64,000 nt of DNA from Martelella alba. Its GTDB lineage: Bacteria; Pseudomonadota; Alphaproteobacteria; Rhizobiales; Rhizobiaceae. The notes under the pieces are model-generated. The model searched no databases and was not told the origin of the DNA. It saw only the letters and a program-made list of their open reading frames with translations. Positions 1 through 7,794 of this stretch are shown here, piece after piece. Position 1 is the stretch's first letter; every line of letters starts with the position of its first letter. A program made the position numbers and the translations under genes. The stretch spans positions 1-64,000 of the forward strand of contig NZ_VHLG01000011.1 in NCBI RefSeq assembly GCF_006516955.1, in the 5' to 3' direction.

Positions 1-48
1 GTCAACCGCGAAGACATTCGCCGCGTTGCCCGCAAGGCTTCCTTCTAA
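1..48 (+). CDS. DUF1127 small protein, 3' end only
   Basis: The last 15 codons and the TAA stop of a copy identical to the two complete genes downstream (ends VNREDIRRVARKASF). The start lies left of the window. It is the first visible member of the tandem array. DUF1127 proteins are short, arginine-rich alphaproteobacterial proteins, some of which bind RNA. Confidence 0.9.
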   Translation, partial: VNREDIRRVARKASF

Positions 49-96
49 GACCTTTACAAAGGCTGACGATCCCTCCTCCCGATTGTCGCCATATGA

Positions 97-135
97 AACG
101 CCCGCCGGTTCCTCCCCCGGCGGGCGTTATTTTTT
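97..135 (+). terminator. Rho-independent terminator after first DUF1127 copy
   Basis: A 12-bp perfect stem (97-108 with 117-128, arm AACGCCCGCCGG) is followed by ATTTTTT. It lies about 50 bp after the stop, so each gene copy probably gives its own short mRNA. Confidence 0.9.
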
Positions 136-348
136 GCGCGCGAGCCAATCGGCTCTGCACAGAAATGATGCATGAAACTCTGTCAAAATACCCGTTTTCG
201 CCAAGGATTGCGCCAGACGCATAGCCGCGTTGAGACAAACCACCTGCCTGCGTTGTGAGGAAAGGCCTATATCAGGGTCAACAGCAAGCGATGAACGCCA
301 GCAAGACCTGAGCGACACGCTGAAACCCAATTCACGAGGAGATCGAAA
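136..348 (+). promoter_or_regulatory. Leader/promoter region of the repeat unit (copy 2)
   Basis: A gene-free spacer of about 210 bp, almost identical to 581-793 ahead of copy 3. It should contain the promoter. A TATATC element near 269-274 could be a -10, but no good -35 lies 17 bp upstream, which would suit an activator-dependent promoter. GAGGAG sits just upstream of the ATG. The start point cannot be fixed by eye. Confidence 0.45.
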
Positions 349-492
349 ATGAGCATGGCACGTTCCTTCAACAACTGGATGAAGTATCGTCAGACCGTCA
401 GCGAACTGAACCGCATGTCGGGCCGCGAACTGGCTGACCTCGGCGTCAACCGCGAAGACATTCGCCGCGTTGCCCGCAAGGCTTCCTTCTAA
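349..492 (+). CDS. DUF1127 small arginine-rich protein (copy 2)
   Basis: A 47-residue protein starting MSMARSFNNW and ending RVARKASF. It has the DUF1127 signature: a basic helix, then SELNRMSGRELADLGVNRED. There are eight arginines and two lysines. The start is supported by GAGGAG eight bases upstream. Family members in Agrobacterium and Rhodobacter have been linked to RNA turnover and nutrient responses, and in Brucella to VtlR control. Which role applies here is not visible. It is monocistronic, with its own terminator, and lies in a tandem array that could raise gene dosage. Confidence 0.9.
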   Translation: MSMARSFNNWMKYRQTVSELNRMSGRELADLGVNREDIRRVARKASF

Positions 493-541
493 GACCTTTT
501 ACAAAGGCTGACGATCCCTCCTCCCGATTGTCGCCACATGA

Positions 542-580
542 AACGCCCGCCGGTTCCTCCCCCGGCGGGCGTTATTTTTT
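542..580 (+). terminator. Rho-independent terminator after DUF1127 copy 2
   Basis: The same 12-bp stem (542-553 with 562-573) is followed by ATTTTTT. It is identical to the terminator at 97-135. Confidence 0.9.
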
Positions 581-793
581 GCGCGCCAGCCAATCGGCTC
601 TGCACAGAAATGATGCATGAAATTCTGTCAAAATACCCGTTTTCGCCAAGGATTGCGCCAGACGCATAGCCGTATTGAGGCAAACCACCTGCCTGAGTTG
701 TGAGGAAAGGCCTATATCAGGGTCAACAGCAAGCGATGAGCGCCAGCAAGACCTGAGCGACACGCTGAAACCCAATTCACGAGGAGATCGAAA

Positions 794-937
794 ATGAGCA
801 TGGCACGTTCCTTCAACAACTGGATGAAGTACCGTCAGACCGTCAGCGAACTGAACCGCATGTCGGGCCGCGAACTGGCTGACCTCGGCGTCAACCGCGA
901 AGACATTCGCCGCGTTGCCCGCAAGGCTTCCTTCTAA
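794..937 (+). CDS. DUF1127 small arginine-rich protein (copy 3)
   Basis: It encodes exactly the same 47 residues as the gene at 349-492, with one synonymous base change. The GAGGAG ribosome site is the same. It is the last unit of the array. Its hairpin (986-1017) is intact, but the following U-tract is replaced by sequence of the converging diguanylate cyclase gene, so termination may be weaker here than after the other copies. Confidence 0.9.
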   Translation: MSMARSFNNWMKYRQTVSELNRMSGRELADLGVNREDIRRVARKASF

Positions 938-985
938 GACCTTTACAAAGGCTGACGATCCCTCCTCCCGATTGTCGCCACATGA

Positions 986-1017
986 AACGCCCGCCGGTTC
1001 CTCCCCCGGCGGGCGTT
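986..1017. terminator. Hairpin of last repeat, U-tract missing
   Basis: The 12-bp stem of the other units is kept (986-997 with 1006-1017) but is followed by ATGCGTTTGG instead of ATTTTTT. The stop codon of the minus-strand GGDEF gene (1016-1018) lies inside the stem. It may still act as a weak, possibly bidirectional terminator. Confidence 0.6.
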
Positions 1018-1957
1018 ATGCGTTTGGGGGGCCGGGATCAAGTTCAATGGCCAGCTGATCGCGCCCGGAACGCTTGGCATTATAGAGTGCGGCATCAGCG
1101 CGACCGTAAATGGCACTCGGCGTATCGGCCGGACAGACGGCTGCAAGGCCCGCAGAAAAACTGAAGGAAAAGTCCGGCAGATCCGGCATGGGGCGTAACA
1201 AGCGGATCTGGTTGAGCATCCGGTCGATCAGGCTTGTGGCCTCGTTGAGGCCTGTTGACGGCAGAACAAGCCCGAATTCCTCTCCGCCCAGCCGGCCAAA
1301 ACAATCCGTGCGCCGCACCAGCAGAGAAATATTGCGGGCAAATTCAATCAGCAGCCGATCGCCCGCCGCATGGCCAAAGTGATCATTGATCTGCTTGAAG
1401 TTATCGATATCGAAAATAGCAAAACAACCCTGACCGCTCCGCGCTTGCGGTCGCCGTGCAAGCATGTCCGTGAGGCGATCCATTATGAAACGATGATTGG
1501 CAATTCCGGTCAGATCATCCGTCAGCGAGGCTTGCAATGCCACGTCGCGCTCACGGCGCAGACTGCGTTCCTGCTTTCGCAGGTTGGTGATGTCGCTGGC
1601 GATGCAGAGCATCCAGCCATCCTCGTCCACAGTCTCGGTCATCCATAACCAGCTACCGTCGTGAACATCCGTTTCAAAGGCGCGAAAAGGTATCTTCCCA
1701 CGACGTGAAAGCGTACTCTTGATCCAGAGATCGAAATTCGGATTGTCGATGATCGTCCCACGCTTTGCATGGAAATTGCGCCGCATCAGATCCGGCCAGA
1801 GCGGCAATTCAGTCTCATTGAGAAAAAAAGCGGTTCTATATTTCCGGTTGGCGAAAACCATGCGATCGTGTTCGTCGAACACAGCTATAATAACATCAGT
1901 CTCGCCCAGAAGGTGCAGAACTTTCCTCAGCTTTTCGTCCATGCCTGTGAAATTCAC
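1016..1957 (-). CDS. PAS-GGDEF diguanylate cyclase
   Basis: A 313-residue protein predicted to make cyclic di-GMP from two GTP. A PAS-like sensor occupies roughly residues 10-125. A short linker helix (RKQERSLRRERD) leads to the GGDEF domain from about 143. The active-site motif is GGEEF at 224-228. An RxxD allosteric inhibition site (RRTD, 215-218) lies exactly five residues before it, so both catalysis and product inhibition look intact. There is no transmembrane segment, so the sensor is cytosolic and the ligand unknown. The gene is single, convergent with the DUF1127 array, and its stop overlaps the last array hairpin. Confidence 0.92.
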   Translation of the reverse strand: MNFTGMDEKLRKVLHLLGETDVIIAVFDEHDRMVFANRKYRTAFFLNETELPLWPDLMRRNFHAKRGTIIDNPNFDLWIKSTLSRRGKIPFRAFETDVHDGSWLWMTETVDEDGWMLCIASDITNLRKQERSLRRERDVALQASLTDDLTGIANHRFIMDRLTDMLARRPQARSGQGCFAIFDIDNFKQINDHFGHAAGDRLLIEFARNISLLVRRTDCFGRLGGEEFGLVLPSTGLNEATSLIDRMLNQIRLLRPMPDLPDFSFSFSAGLAAVCPADTPSAIYGRADAALYNAKRSGRDQLAIELDPGPPNA

Positions 1958-2003
1958 ACCTTTCGTTGGGTGACAATCCGCACCAGAAATCCAGCCTCGC
2001 TGT

Positions 2004-2032
2004 TTTATGTTTCATATATAAGCCATGGTCAA
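2004..2032 (-). promoter_or_regulatory. Candidate sigma-70 promoter of the diguanylate cyclase gene
   Basis: Read on the minus strand: TTGACC (2032-2027), 17-bp spacer, CATAAA (2009-2004). This leaves a leader of about 45 bases before the start at 1957. The match is moderate. Confidence 0.45.
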
Positions 2033-2073
2033 TATTAACACCGCCGCCAACGGACGGACACAGACAAAAGCCC

Positions 2074-2111
2074 AAAAATAAAGGCGCGGACACCATAGCG
2101 CCGCGCCTTTT
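2074..2111 (-). terminator. Terminator of the ATPase-SUMF1 operon
   Basis: The stem AAAGGCGCGG (2080-2089) pairs with CCGCGCCTTT (2101-2110). Read on the minus strand it is followed by a U-rich run (TTTATTTTTGG). It lies just after the stop at 2132 and ends the long minus-strand operon. Confidence 0.75.
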
Positions 2112-2131
2112 CAGACCTGTCCGTGCCGGTA

Positions 2132-3988
2132 TCACCCCCTGGCGACAACCACACGGAAACCATTGCCGCGCCATGAACCGGAGGGCTCCAGCGAACCGCG
2201 ATAGATGCCATTGGCCTTCCAGTCCGGACTGGAGAAACAGCCGCCACGCAGAACCCGACGAATATTGCCGGGCGCATCAAGCGCCTCACGCCCGTCTTCG
2301 CTCCAGGGAAAGGCAAAATCCGGCCGAGACATGTCAGGACCCCACAATGTGGTGCACCATTCCCAGGCCTGCCCCGCCATATCGAGACAGCCGAAAGGCG
2401 AACGGCCTTCCGGAAACAGGCCGACCGTCGAGATATCGTTGAAGCCGGTCTCCTCGCCATTGCCATGCTCAGACGCCCAGACATTGCCCCAGGGCCAGAC
2501 AAGACCATCCGCACCGCGCGCCGCAGCCTCCCATTCCCGCTCGAGCGGAAGACGAACGGTCTCATCGGCCGCGATCCGCCCTTCTGCCCGCCATTTATCC
2601 GTCAGCCAGGCGCAATAGGCACGGGCATCGTGCCAGGTCAGGTCCGTTGCCGGATGGGAAGCCCGCTCGGCCACCCGGCCATTGGCACTCGCCCAGCTTC
2701 TTCCGGTTTCCTCGACAAAAGCCAGATAGGCCGCATTGACGACCGGATAGATCGAGATGCGAAAATCACCGACCGGCGCATGATGGGCGGGGGCTGAATT
2801 GGGATGAATATCACCGCCCATTGGATAGGTCCCTGCGGGAACCGCGACAAGAGCCTCGAGATCACGTGGATCGCCCAGCCGTGCCAGCATGGCGCCGGCC
2901 CGGCGGCGCAGACCGACCGGGGCGCCGCCAGCTTCGATCGCCTGTACCAGCGCTGCGGTAACAAGGCCCGCCGTCTCGCTGCCGGAAACGGCCAGCGTTG
3001 CCGCAGCCAGCAGAACCGGCAGGCCGCCGTCAATTGCGGAAAGTCCGCGAACCAGCGCGTCAGCCCGGTCTTCGCCCGGCACCAGCCAGTCACAATAAAG
3101 ACCAAGCGGCCCGGCAAGCCGCTGAGGCGCTGCTGCCACAGCCTCGACCAGCCGGTCGACGGGCATACGTTCAAGTTCCGCCGCCTTGCGATAGGCAGCC
3201 GCCCACCCGGCCGAGACCGGAGCAAGAACGGCAACCTCACGCGGCGCCAGCACCCGGCCGGTTTCAACGGCGAGAAGCCAGAGCCCCGGCAGCACATAAT
3301 CGCGATCGGGATAGGGCTCGGAAAAGCCGTGAGCTGCGGCAAAATCCGCCCGCTCAGGCCGTGCAAGTCCGAGCAGACGATGTTCGGGCAGGCTTGCCGG
3401 ACGACGAATGCCTTCCAGCGCGCGGCTTTCACACAGGACCAGCAAACGCAGACGCTCAGACGCCGCCACTGCCGTCATCAGGCGTGATAGCAGGGCTTCC
3501 GGTTCGGCGCGCATTTCGAGTGCATCGACGATGAAAAGCACCGGTCCGCGGGTCATGGCCAGCGCATCGGCTAGGGCAGTATCTGCGTCCTCACCCTCAG
3601 CGCAGTAAAATGCCTGTGGCAGATCGGGCGGCAGATCCTGCTCAAGACAATCGCCTTCGCTGTTTCGAAACGCGGGACGCGTCAGCCGCGCGCGGTTGAA
3701 CAGCGCATCGCCATCATGGGTCCCCTTGATGCAGGCAGAAAGCTCGCGGGCAAAAGTGGTCTTGCCGCCGCCATGCGGCGCATGCAGAAGAAGCGCCGGA
3801 AACATGAAAGCCATCTCGGCCGCCGTATAATGCACCGGACGGCGCGGCCCGGCGTCGTCCTCACGAAACGCGCGCAGCCCCTTGGCTTCCTTGTCCTCAT
3901 GGGTAAAGCCGGCAAGAAGCGGAAGCATCACCTCGCGACCCTCCCCGGTATAGCCCCCCGTCAGGATTGGTTCTGCCTCGATCATCAT
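2132..3988 (-). CDS. P-loop NTPase fused to SUMF1/formylglycine-enzyme-like domain
   Basis: About 618 residues. A Walker A motif (APHGGGKTT) lies near residues 70-78, and a Walker B-like stretch (GPVLFIVDALE) follows. A mixed helical region leads to a C-terminal SUMF1/FGE-type domain from about residue 373 (VPAGTYPMGG, then CLDMAGQAWEWC, ending RVLRGGCF and GFRVV). The paired cysteines of true formylglycine-generating enzymes are not evident, so sulfatase activation is doubtful. The family also contains EgtB-type non-haem iron enzymes. The start is the ATG overlapping the stop of the upstream VOC gene (ATGATGA). It is the last gene of the minus-strand operon. The precise role is unknown. Confidence 0.8.
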   Translation of the reverse strand: MMIEAEPILTGGYTGEGREVMLPLLAGFTHEDKEAKGLRAFREDDAGPRRPVHYTAAEMAFMFPALLLHAPHGGGKTTFARELSACIKGTHDGDALFNRARLTRPAFRNSEGDCLEQDLPPDLPQAFYCAEGEDADTALADALAMTRGPVLFIVDALEMRAEPEALLSRLMTAVAASERLRLLVLCESRALEGIRRPASLPEHRLLGLARPERADFAAAHGFSEPYPDRDYVLPGLWLLAVETGRVLAPREVAVLAPVSAGWAAAYRKAAELERMPVDRLVEAVAAAPQRLAGPLGLYCDWLVPGEDRADALVRGLSAIDGGLPVLLAAATLAVSGSETAGLVTAALVQAIEAGGAPVGLRRRAGAMLARLGDPRDLEALVAVPAGTYPMGGDIHPNSAPAHHAPVGDFRISIYPVVNAAYLAFVEETGRSWASANGRVAERASHPATDLTWHDARAYCAWLTDKWRAEGRIAADETVRLPLEREWEAAARGADGLVWPWGNVWASEHGNGEETGFNDISTVGLFPEGRSPFGCLDMAGQAWEWCTTLWGPDMSRPDFAFPWSEDGREALDAPGNIRRVLRGGCFSSPDWKANGIYRGSLEPSGSWRGNGFRVVVARG

Positions 3989-4380
3989 TTGAAAAGCTTC
4001 ACAACCTCTAGATTGTGGAACCGCTGGATCTCGATCGCATAGCCCGCCGGATCTTCGAAGAAGAAATGCTCGCAATAGGTCCCGCGCAGCATATCCGACT
4101 GCCCGGTGACCCCGAGCGCCTTGAGCTTCGCATGCCAGGCGGCAACATCTTCTGAGACGATCGTCAGCAGGGCCGCACTTTTCGGCTGATGCTTCAGATG
4201 GCCCTTATTGCCGTCGACAATGCCGAAATAGGCATTTCCGGCAATGCGGTAGATCCGCGCCAGCCCCTGATCAAGCACCAGTTCGAAGCCCAGAACATCC
4301 TCATAGAACGGAGCAACGGCGTGAATGTCCTCGTAATAATAGAAGGTGATCGCGCATTCTTTCGGCAGTTCGGTCGTCAT
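3985..4380 (-). CDS. VOC-family (glyoxalase/dioxygenase-fold) protein
   Basis: A 131-residue single VOC module with the usual pattern of beta-alpha-beta repeats: FYYYEDIHAVAPFYEDVLGF at the start and FFFEDPAGYAIEIQRF at the end. The glutamate in AIEIQ is a likely metal ligand. The rest of the metal site is not obvious, so it could be an enzyme or a binding protein. Its stop overlaps the start of the ATPase-SUMF1 gene, and it begins 18 bp after the binding-protein-like gene, so the three are co-translated. Substrate unknown. Confidence 0.8.
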   Translation of the reverse strand: MTTELPKECAITFYYYEDIHAVAPFYEDVLGFELVLDQGLARIYRIAGNAYFGIVDGNKGHLKHQPKSAALLTIVSEDVAAWHAKLKALGVTGQSDMLRGTYCEHFFFEDPAGYAIEIQRFHNLEVVKLFK

Positions 4381-4398
4381 GTCAGTCCTCTTTGATGG

Positions 4399-5760
4399 TC
4401 AGGCAATGCGCAGAATACCCTTGGGATCGAGGCTGAAGCCTTCGAGCCCCGGTGCATGCGCCATGCAGTCGATCGGGTGAAACAGATAAAGCCAGTGCGG
4501 ATTGTGATGCAGATGGCAGAGAACGCGGCCATAGGCGGCGCTGCGCGCCTCCGGATCGACAAGGCGGCGTGCCGTCTCGAACAGATCATCGGCAACGAGA
4601 TCTTCAACGCCCTGCCACCAGACGGCACGCGACCGGCTGGAAATCTTGTCATCCAGCACCCGGAATGTGCTGTGCGGCGAACTGTCGAAGATCGCCAGAT
4701 CGCCGGTTTTCTTTTCGCCAAGCTCGCGGGCATAGCCGGGCCGGTCAGTCGCCGTATCGATGGTGACGGCAAACCCCACGGCCTCGAGATCCCGCTTGAT
4801 AAAGGCGGCGATCTCCGGCGCGCGCTCCGGCATATAGAGCGGTGTACGCAGGACGATCTCGCGCGACGCAGATGTTGCGCCGACAAGGTGGGCCGCCTCG
4901 GACGGATCAAAGGGGATCGCCGTCATGCTGTCCGACATGCCGTTATGGAACGGACTGACGATGGTTCTCGCGGGTATGCCGAGCCCGCCCATGACGTCAT
5001 TGACGAGCCTGTTGCGGTCAATCGCCAGATTGGCGGCAAGCCGCATCTGCGGATGGGCAAACGCCCCGTCCCGGCCGTTCATATAGGCAATCACCGACAT
5101 TGTGGTCGCCTGCTCGTGCCAGACAAAGCCTTCAAGCGCCCGCATCGGCGTTTCCAGACGGTCAAGATGGGTGGCAAGCTGAACAGTACCGGCGTGCAGA
5201 GCCTCAAGCCGGTCTTCCGCCTTCGGCATGGCGATCAGCCGCAGCTTTCGCCCGTCTCGATGCTGAAGGGTGACGGATTTTCCCTTATCGAAGGTCTCGA
5301 CCTGCCATGGCCCGGTTCCAAGCGTCGGCGTGCCATCGGGTGCCATTTTCGGCAGGTAGAACTCGGAGAGAATATCCGGCAGATCAGGAAAGGGCTTTGG
5401 CGTCGAAATTCTGAGCACGGAGCCTTCCGCCGTGATCACCGCCCCCTCAAGATAGCGGGCATAGGACCAGGGCATGCCGAACATGTCACGGGCATCGCAG
5501 ATTGCGTTGATAAAGTGCTTCGCATCCTCTGCCTGAACGGGTGTACCATCGTGATAGCAGGCTGCATCGCGCAAGCGCAGCATCCAGTGGCAGCCGTCAT
5601 CGGAGAGCGTCCAGCGGTCAAACAGGCCGGGACGGGCCGCGCCCTTTTCCCAGCGCAGCATCGGCTCTAGCACGAGGTTCTTCAGCGTCAGGACGCTTGC
5701 ATCATCCGTCACCCGGTCGGGCGGCAGGAAGTCGATCTTTTCAAGCGCAATCGTGATCAT
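4399..5760 (-). CDS. Binding-protein-like (SBP_bac_5) protein without signal peptide
   Basis: A 453-residue protein with the fold of dipeptide/oligopeptide binding proteins (DGCHWMLRLRDAACYHDGTP near the N-terminus, then a long two-lobed domain). It starts MITIALEKIDF directly at the domain, with no hydrophobic leader or lipobox, so it should stay in the cytosol. The ATG at 5760 overlaps the stop of the upstream permease (ATGA), which fixes the start. The operon already encodes a normal exported binding protein (7795-9396). This second one may be a cytosolic ligand carrier, sensor or recruited enzyme. The fold is well supported, the role is not. Confidence 0.8.
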   Translation of the reverse strand: MITIALEKIDFLPPDRVTDDASVLTLKNLVLEPMLRWEKGAARPGLFDRWTLSDDGCHWMLRLRDAACYHDGTPVQAEDAKHFINAICDARDMFGMPWSYARYLEGAVITAEGSVLRISTPKPFPDLPDILSEFYLPKMAPDGTPTLGTGPWQVETFDKGKSVTLQHRDGRKLRLIAMPKAEDRLEALHAGTVQLATHLDRLETPMRALEGFVWHEQATTMSVIAYMNGRDGAFAHPQMRLAANLAIDRNRLVNDVMGGLGIPARTIVSPFHNGMSDSMTAIPFDPSEAAHLVGATSASREIVLRTPLYMPERAPEIAAFIKRDLEAVGFAVTIDTATDRPGYARELGEKKTGDLAIFDSSPHSTFRVLDDKISSRSRAVWWQGVEDLVADDLFETARRLVDPEARSAAYGRVLCHLHHNPHWLYLFHPIDCMAHAPGLEGFSLDPKGILRIA

Positions 5761-6593
5761 GCGGCACTCCTGCGGCGCGGGTTGAACCAGTCTGCAAGCG
5801 AATCCCCGATCAGATTGAAAGAGAGGACCGTGATCAGAATGGCAAAGCCGGGCCCGAGCGCCGTCCACGGACTGGAACGGACAAAGGTGAGATTGGCCGA
5901 AACATCAGCCCCCCATTCCGGCATCGGCGGCTGCGCGCCCAGACCAAGGAAGCCAAGTGCTGAGGTCTGCAGGATGGCGCTGCCAAAGGCGAGCGAGGCC
6001 TGAACCAGAAGCGGGCCGATCGAATTGACGAAGATATAGCGGTTGAGGATGCGCATGCGCGGCAGGCCAAGCGAATTGGCCGCCTCAACATAAAGCCTTG
6101 AGGAAACGCCGAGCGCCTGCGAACGGGCAACGCGGGCAAATTGCGGGGCAAGCGTGATGGCGACGGCCAGCATTGCATTTTCAAGGCTTGGCCCGAAGGC
6201 TGCCGCCAGTGCAATCGCCAGAACCAGTGCGGGAAAGGACAGGATGGCATCGACGATGCGCATGATGATCGTGTCGACATAGCCGCCAGCAAAACCGGCA
6301 ACAAGCCCGAAAAATACACCGACGGCAAAGGCAATGGCCACGACGAAAACGCCGATTGCCAGCGTGTAGCGGCCGCCGGTCAGCACGCGCGAAAGCATGT
6401 CGCGGCCGAAATTATCCGTGCCGAGCCAGTGCGACCAGGACGGTGGCTGAAGCTTGGCCGCCATGTCGATGGCAAGCGGCGACGGCAGGAAGAAGGGGCC
6501 GATCAGCACGGCAAGAAGCATGACGGCCAGGACAAAAGTGCCAGCCATGGCGAGCGTGTTGCTTTTCAGGAAGGTGATGAGTTCGCGCATCAT
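5757..6593 (-). CDS. Peptide/nickel-type ABC permease, DppC/GsiD family
   Basis: A 278-residue inner-membrane permease with an N-terminal anchor helix (residues ~15-37), the GTDNFGRDMLSR motif typical of DppC/OppC proteins, and five further hydrophobic segments. The coupling loop contains EAANSLGLPRMRIL. It pairs with the upstream DppB-type permease (7 bp away) to form the channel. The energising ATPases are on the opposite strand at 10577-12370. The ATG overlap with the next gene indicates translational coupling. Confidence 0.93.
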   Translation of the reverse strand: MMRELITFLKSNTLAMAGTFVLAVMLLAVLIGPFFLPSPLAIDMAAKLQPPSWSHWLGTDNFGRDMLSRVLTGGRYTLAIGVFVVAIAFAVGVFFGLVAGFAGGYVDTIIMRIVDAILSFPALVLAIALAAAFGPSLENAMLAVAITLAPQFARVARSQALGVSSRLYVEAANSLGLPRMRILNRYIFVNSIGPLLVQASLAFGSAILQTSALGFLGLGAQPPMPEWGADVSANLTFVRSSPWTALGPGFAILITVLSFNLIGDSLADWFNPRRRSAA

Positions 6594-6600
6594 ATCGTCC

Positions 6601-7611
6601 TCAGTTCATCTTGCGCCGGACGCGCGGGTCGAGAACGGCATAGAGAATATCGACCAGCAGCGACGTCAGCATGAACATCAGCGCAAAGACCAGCGTCGCG
6701 CCCTGGATCACCGGATAGTCGCGATTGCGGATCGCTTCATACATGTAGCGACCAATGCCCGGCCAGGAGAAGATCGTTTCCGTCAGGATCGCACCACCGA
6801 GCATTTCGGCGAATTTAAGCCCGACCACGGTGATGGCGGGCAGCAGCGAATTGCGCAAGGCATGGGTATAGACAACATCATGCTGGCTCAGCCCCTTTGC
6901 CCGCGCGGTGCGGACAAAATCCTCATCCATCACTTCCAGCATGGTGGAGCGCACGAAACGGCCAAGCGTTGCCGCGAGGAACACCGCCAGCACAGTGGTC
7001 GGCAGGACCATATGGGCAATCGCGCTGCCAACGGCGCCGGGTTCACCGGAAAGCCAGGCATCGATGATGGAAAAGCCGGTGACCCGATCGACAAAAAGAT
7101 AGGAGGACATGCGACCCGAAACAGGCAGCCAGCCAAGCCAGGTGGCAAAAATCAGCTGCAGCAGCAGCGCCAGCAGAAAGGCCGGCATGGATACGCCGGT
7201 AAGCGAGATGACCCGCACGGTGTGATCGAAGCCGGAATTGGCCCGTGTGGCTGACAGAACACCGAGCGGAATGCCGATGATGACGGCGATCAGCACAGCG
7301 GCGATGGAGATTTCCAGCGTGGCGGGGAGACGGATCAGGATCTCGTCAAGAACCGGCTTTCCGGATTTCAGCGAGGTGCCCATATCGCCATGCAGCAGGC
7401 CGGTGAAATAGTTCCAGAACTGCAGCAGCGCCGGCTGGTCGAGGTCAAGCTGCGCTCTCAGCGCCGCGATCTGCGTGTCAGTGGCACCGGGTCCAAGCAG
7501 CGTAACCGCCGGATCGCCGGGAATAAGCCGGACCAGAGAAAAGACGATCACCAGGACCAGAAGCAGGACCGGGATCAGTGACAGCAATCGTCGCACGAGG
7601 AAGGCAAACAT
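6601..7611 (-). CDS. Peptide/nickel-type ABC permease, DppB/GsiC family
   Basis: A 336-residue membrane protein with the family N-terminus FLVRRLLSLIPVLLLV and the RLIPGDPAVTLLG motif. Five more helices follow, then the conserved coupling segment ARAKGLSQHDVVYTHALRN. The start at 7611 is preferred to in-frame upstream methionines because the family N-terminus begins there and AAGGTGG precedes it. It is one half of the transmembrane channel with the gene at 5757-6593. A block of three hairpins (7632-7762) separates it from the binding-protein gene. Confidence 0.93.
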   Translation of the reverse strand: MFAFLVRRLLSLIPVLLLVLVIVFSLVRLIPGDPAVTLLGPGATDTQIAALRAQLDLDQPALLQFWNYFTGLLHGDMGTSLKSGKPVLDEILIRLPATLEISIAAVLIAVIIGIPLGVLSATRANSGFDHTVRVISLTGVSMPAFLLALLLQLIFATWLGWLPVSGRMSSYLFVDRVTGFSIIDAWLSGEPGAVGSAIAHMVLPTTVLAVFLAATLGRFVRSTMLEVMDEDFVRTARAKGLSQHDVVYTHALRNSLLPAITVVGLKFAEMLGGAILTETIFSWPGIGRYMYEAIRNRDYPVIQGATLVFALMFMLTSLLVDILYAVLDPRVRRKMN

Positions 7612-7631
7612 CAAACCACCTTGTTGGCATG

Positions 7632-7762
7632 GCCGGTCCGGCGGGGGCGCCGGACCGGCAGAAGCATTCATTCCTTCGGGGGGCTCGAATGAATGCTCCA
7701 TTCCGTCTTAAACTACTTCCGCATCGCCGGCTGGCCGGTTGGATGGCCTGCCGGACGATGCG
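7632..7762 (-). promoter_or_regulatory. Three consecutive hairpins between binding-protein and permease genes
   Basis: Hairpin 1 is a perfect 12-bp stem (7632-7643 with 7648-7659). Hairpin 2 is a perfect 11-bp stem, AGCATTCATTC (7663-7673 with 7687-7697). Hairpin 3 is a longer imperfect stem (CGCATCG 7720-7726 with CGATGCG 7756-7762, plus inner pairs). None has a strong U-tract in the minus direction. In ABC operons such structures protect the upstream binding-protein mRNA and lower permease expression. Confidence 0.7.
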
Positions 7763-7794
7763 AAAGCGGGGCTAGGTCCAGAGGGGAGACAGAC

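Larger units (their letters stand above)
1..1017. repeat. Tandem ~445-bp repeat carrying DUF1127 genes
   Basis: Two full units and the tail of a third lie head to tail. Stop codons fall at 48, 492 and 937 and start codons at 349 and 794, giving a period of 444-445 bp. Each unit holds a ~210-bp leader, a 47-codon gene and a GC-rich hairpin. The units differ at about ten positions, nearly all in the spacer. The coding copies differ by one synonymous change (TAT/TAC, codon 13). The array continues beyond the left edge. Such near-identity implies recent duplication or ongoing homogenisation. Confidence 0.95.

Noticed and set aside
1-1017. CRISPR array
   Set aside because: The repeats are 445 bp long and contain the same gene each time; there are no short repeats with unique spacers.
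2132-3988. True formylglycine-generating (sulfatase-activating) enzyme
   Set aside because: The paired C-terminal cysteines are not seen and no sulfatase gene is nearby.
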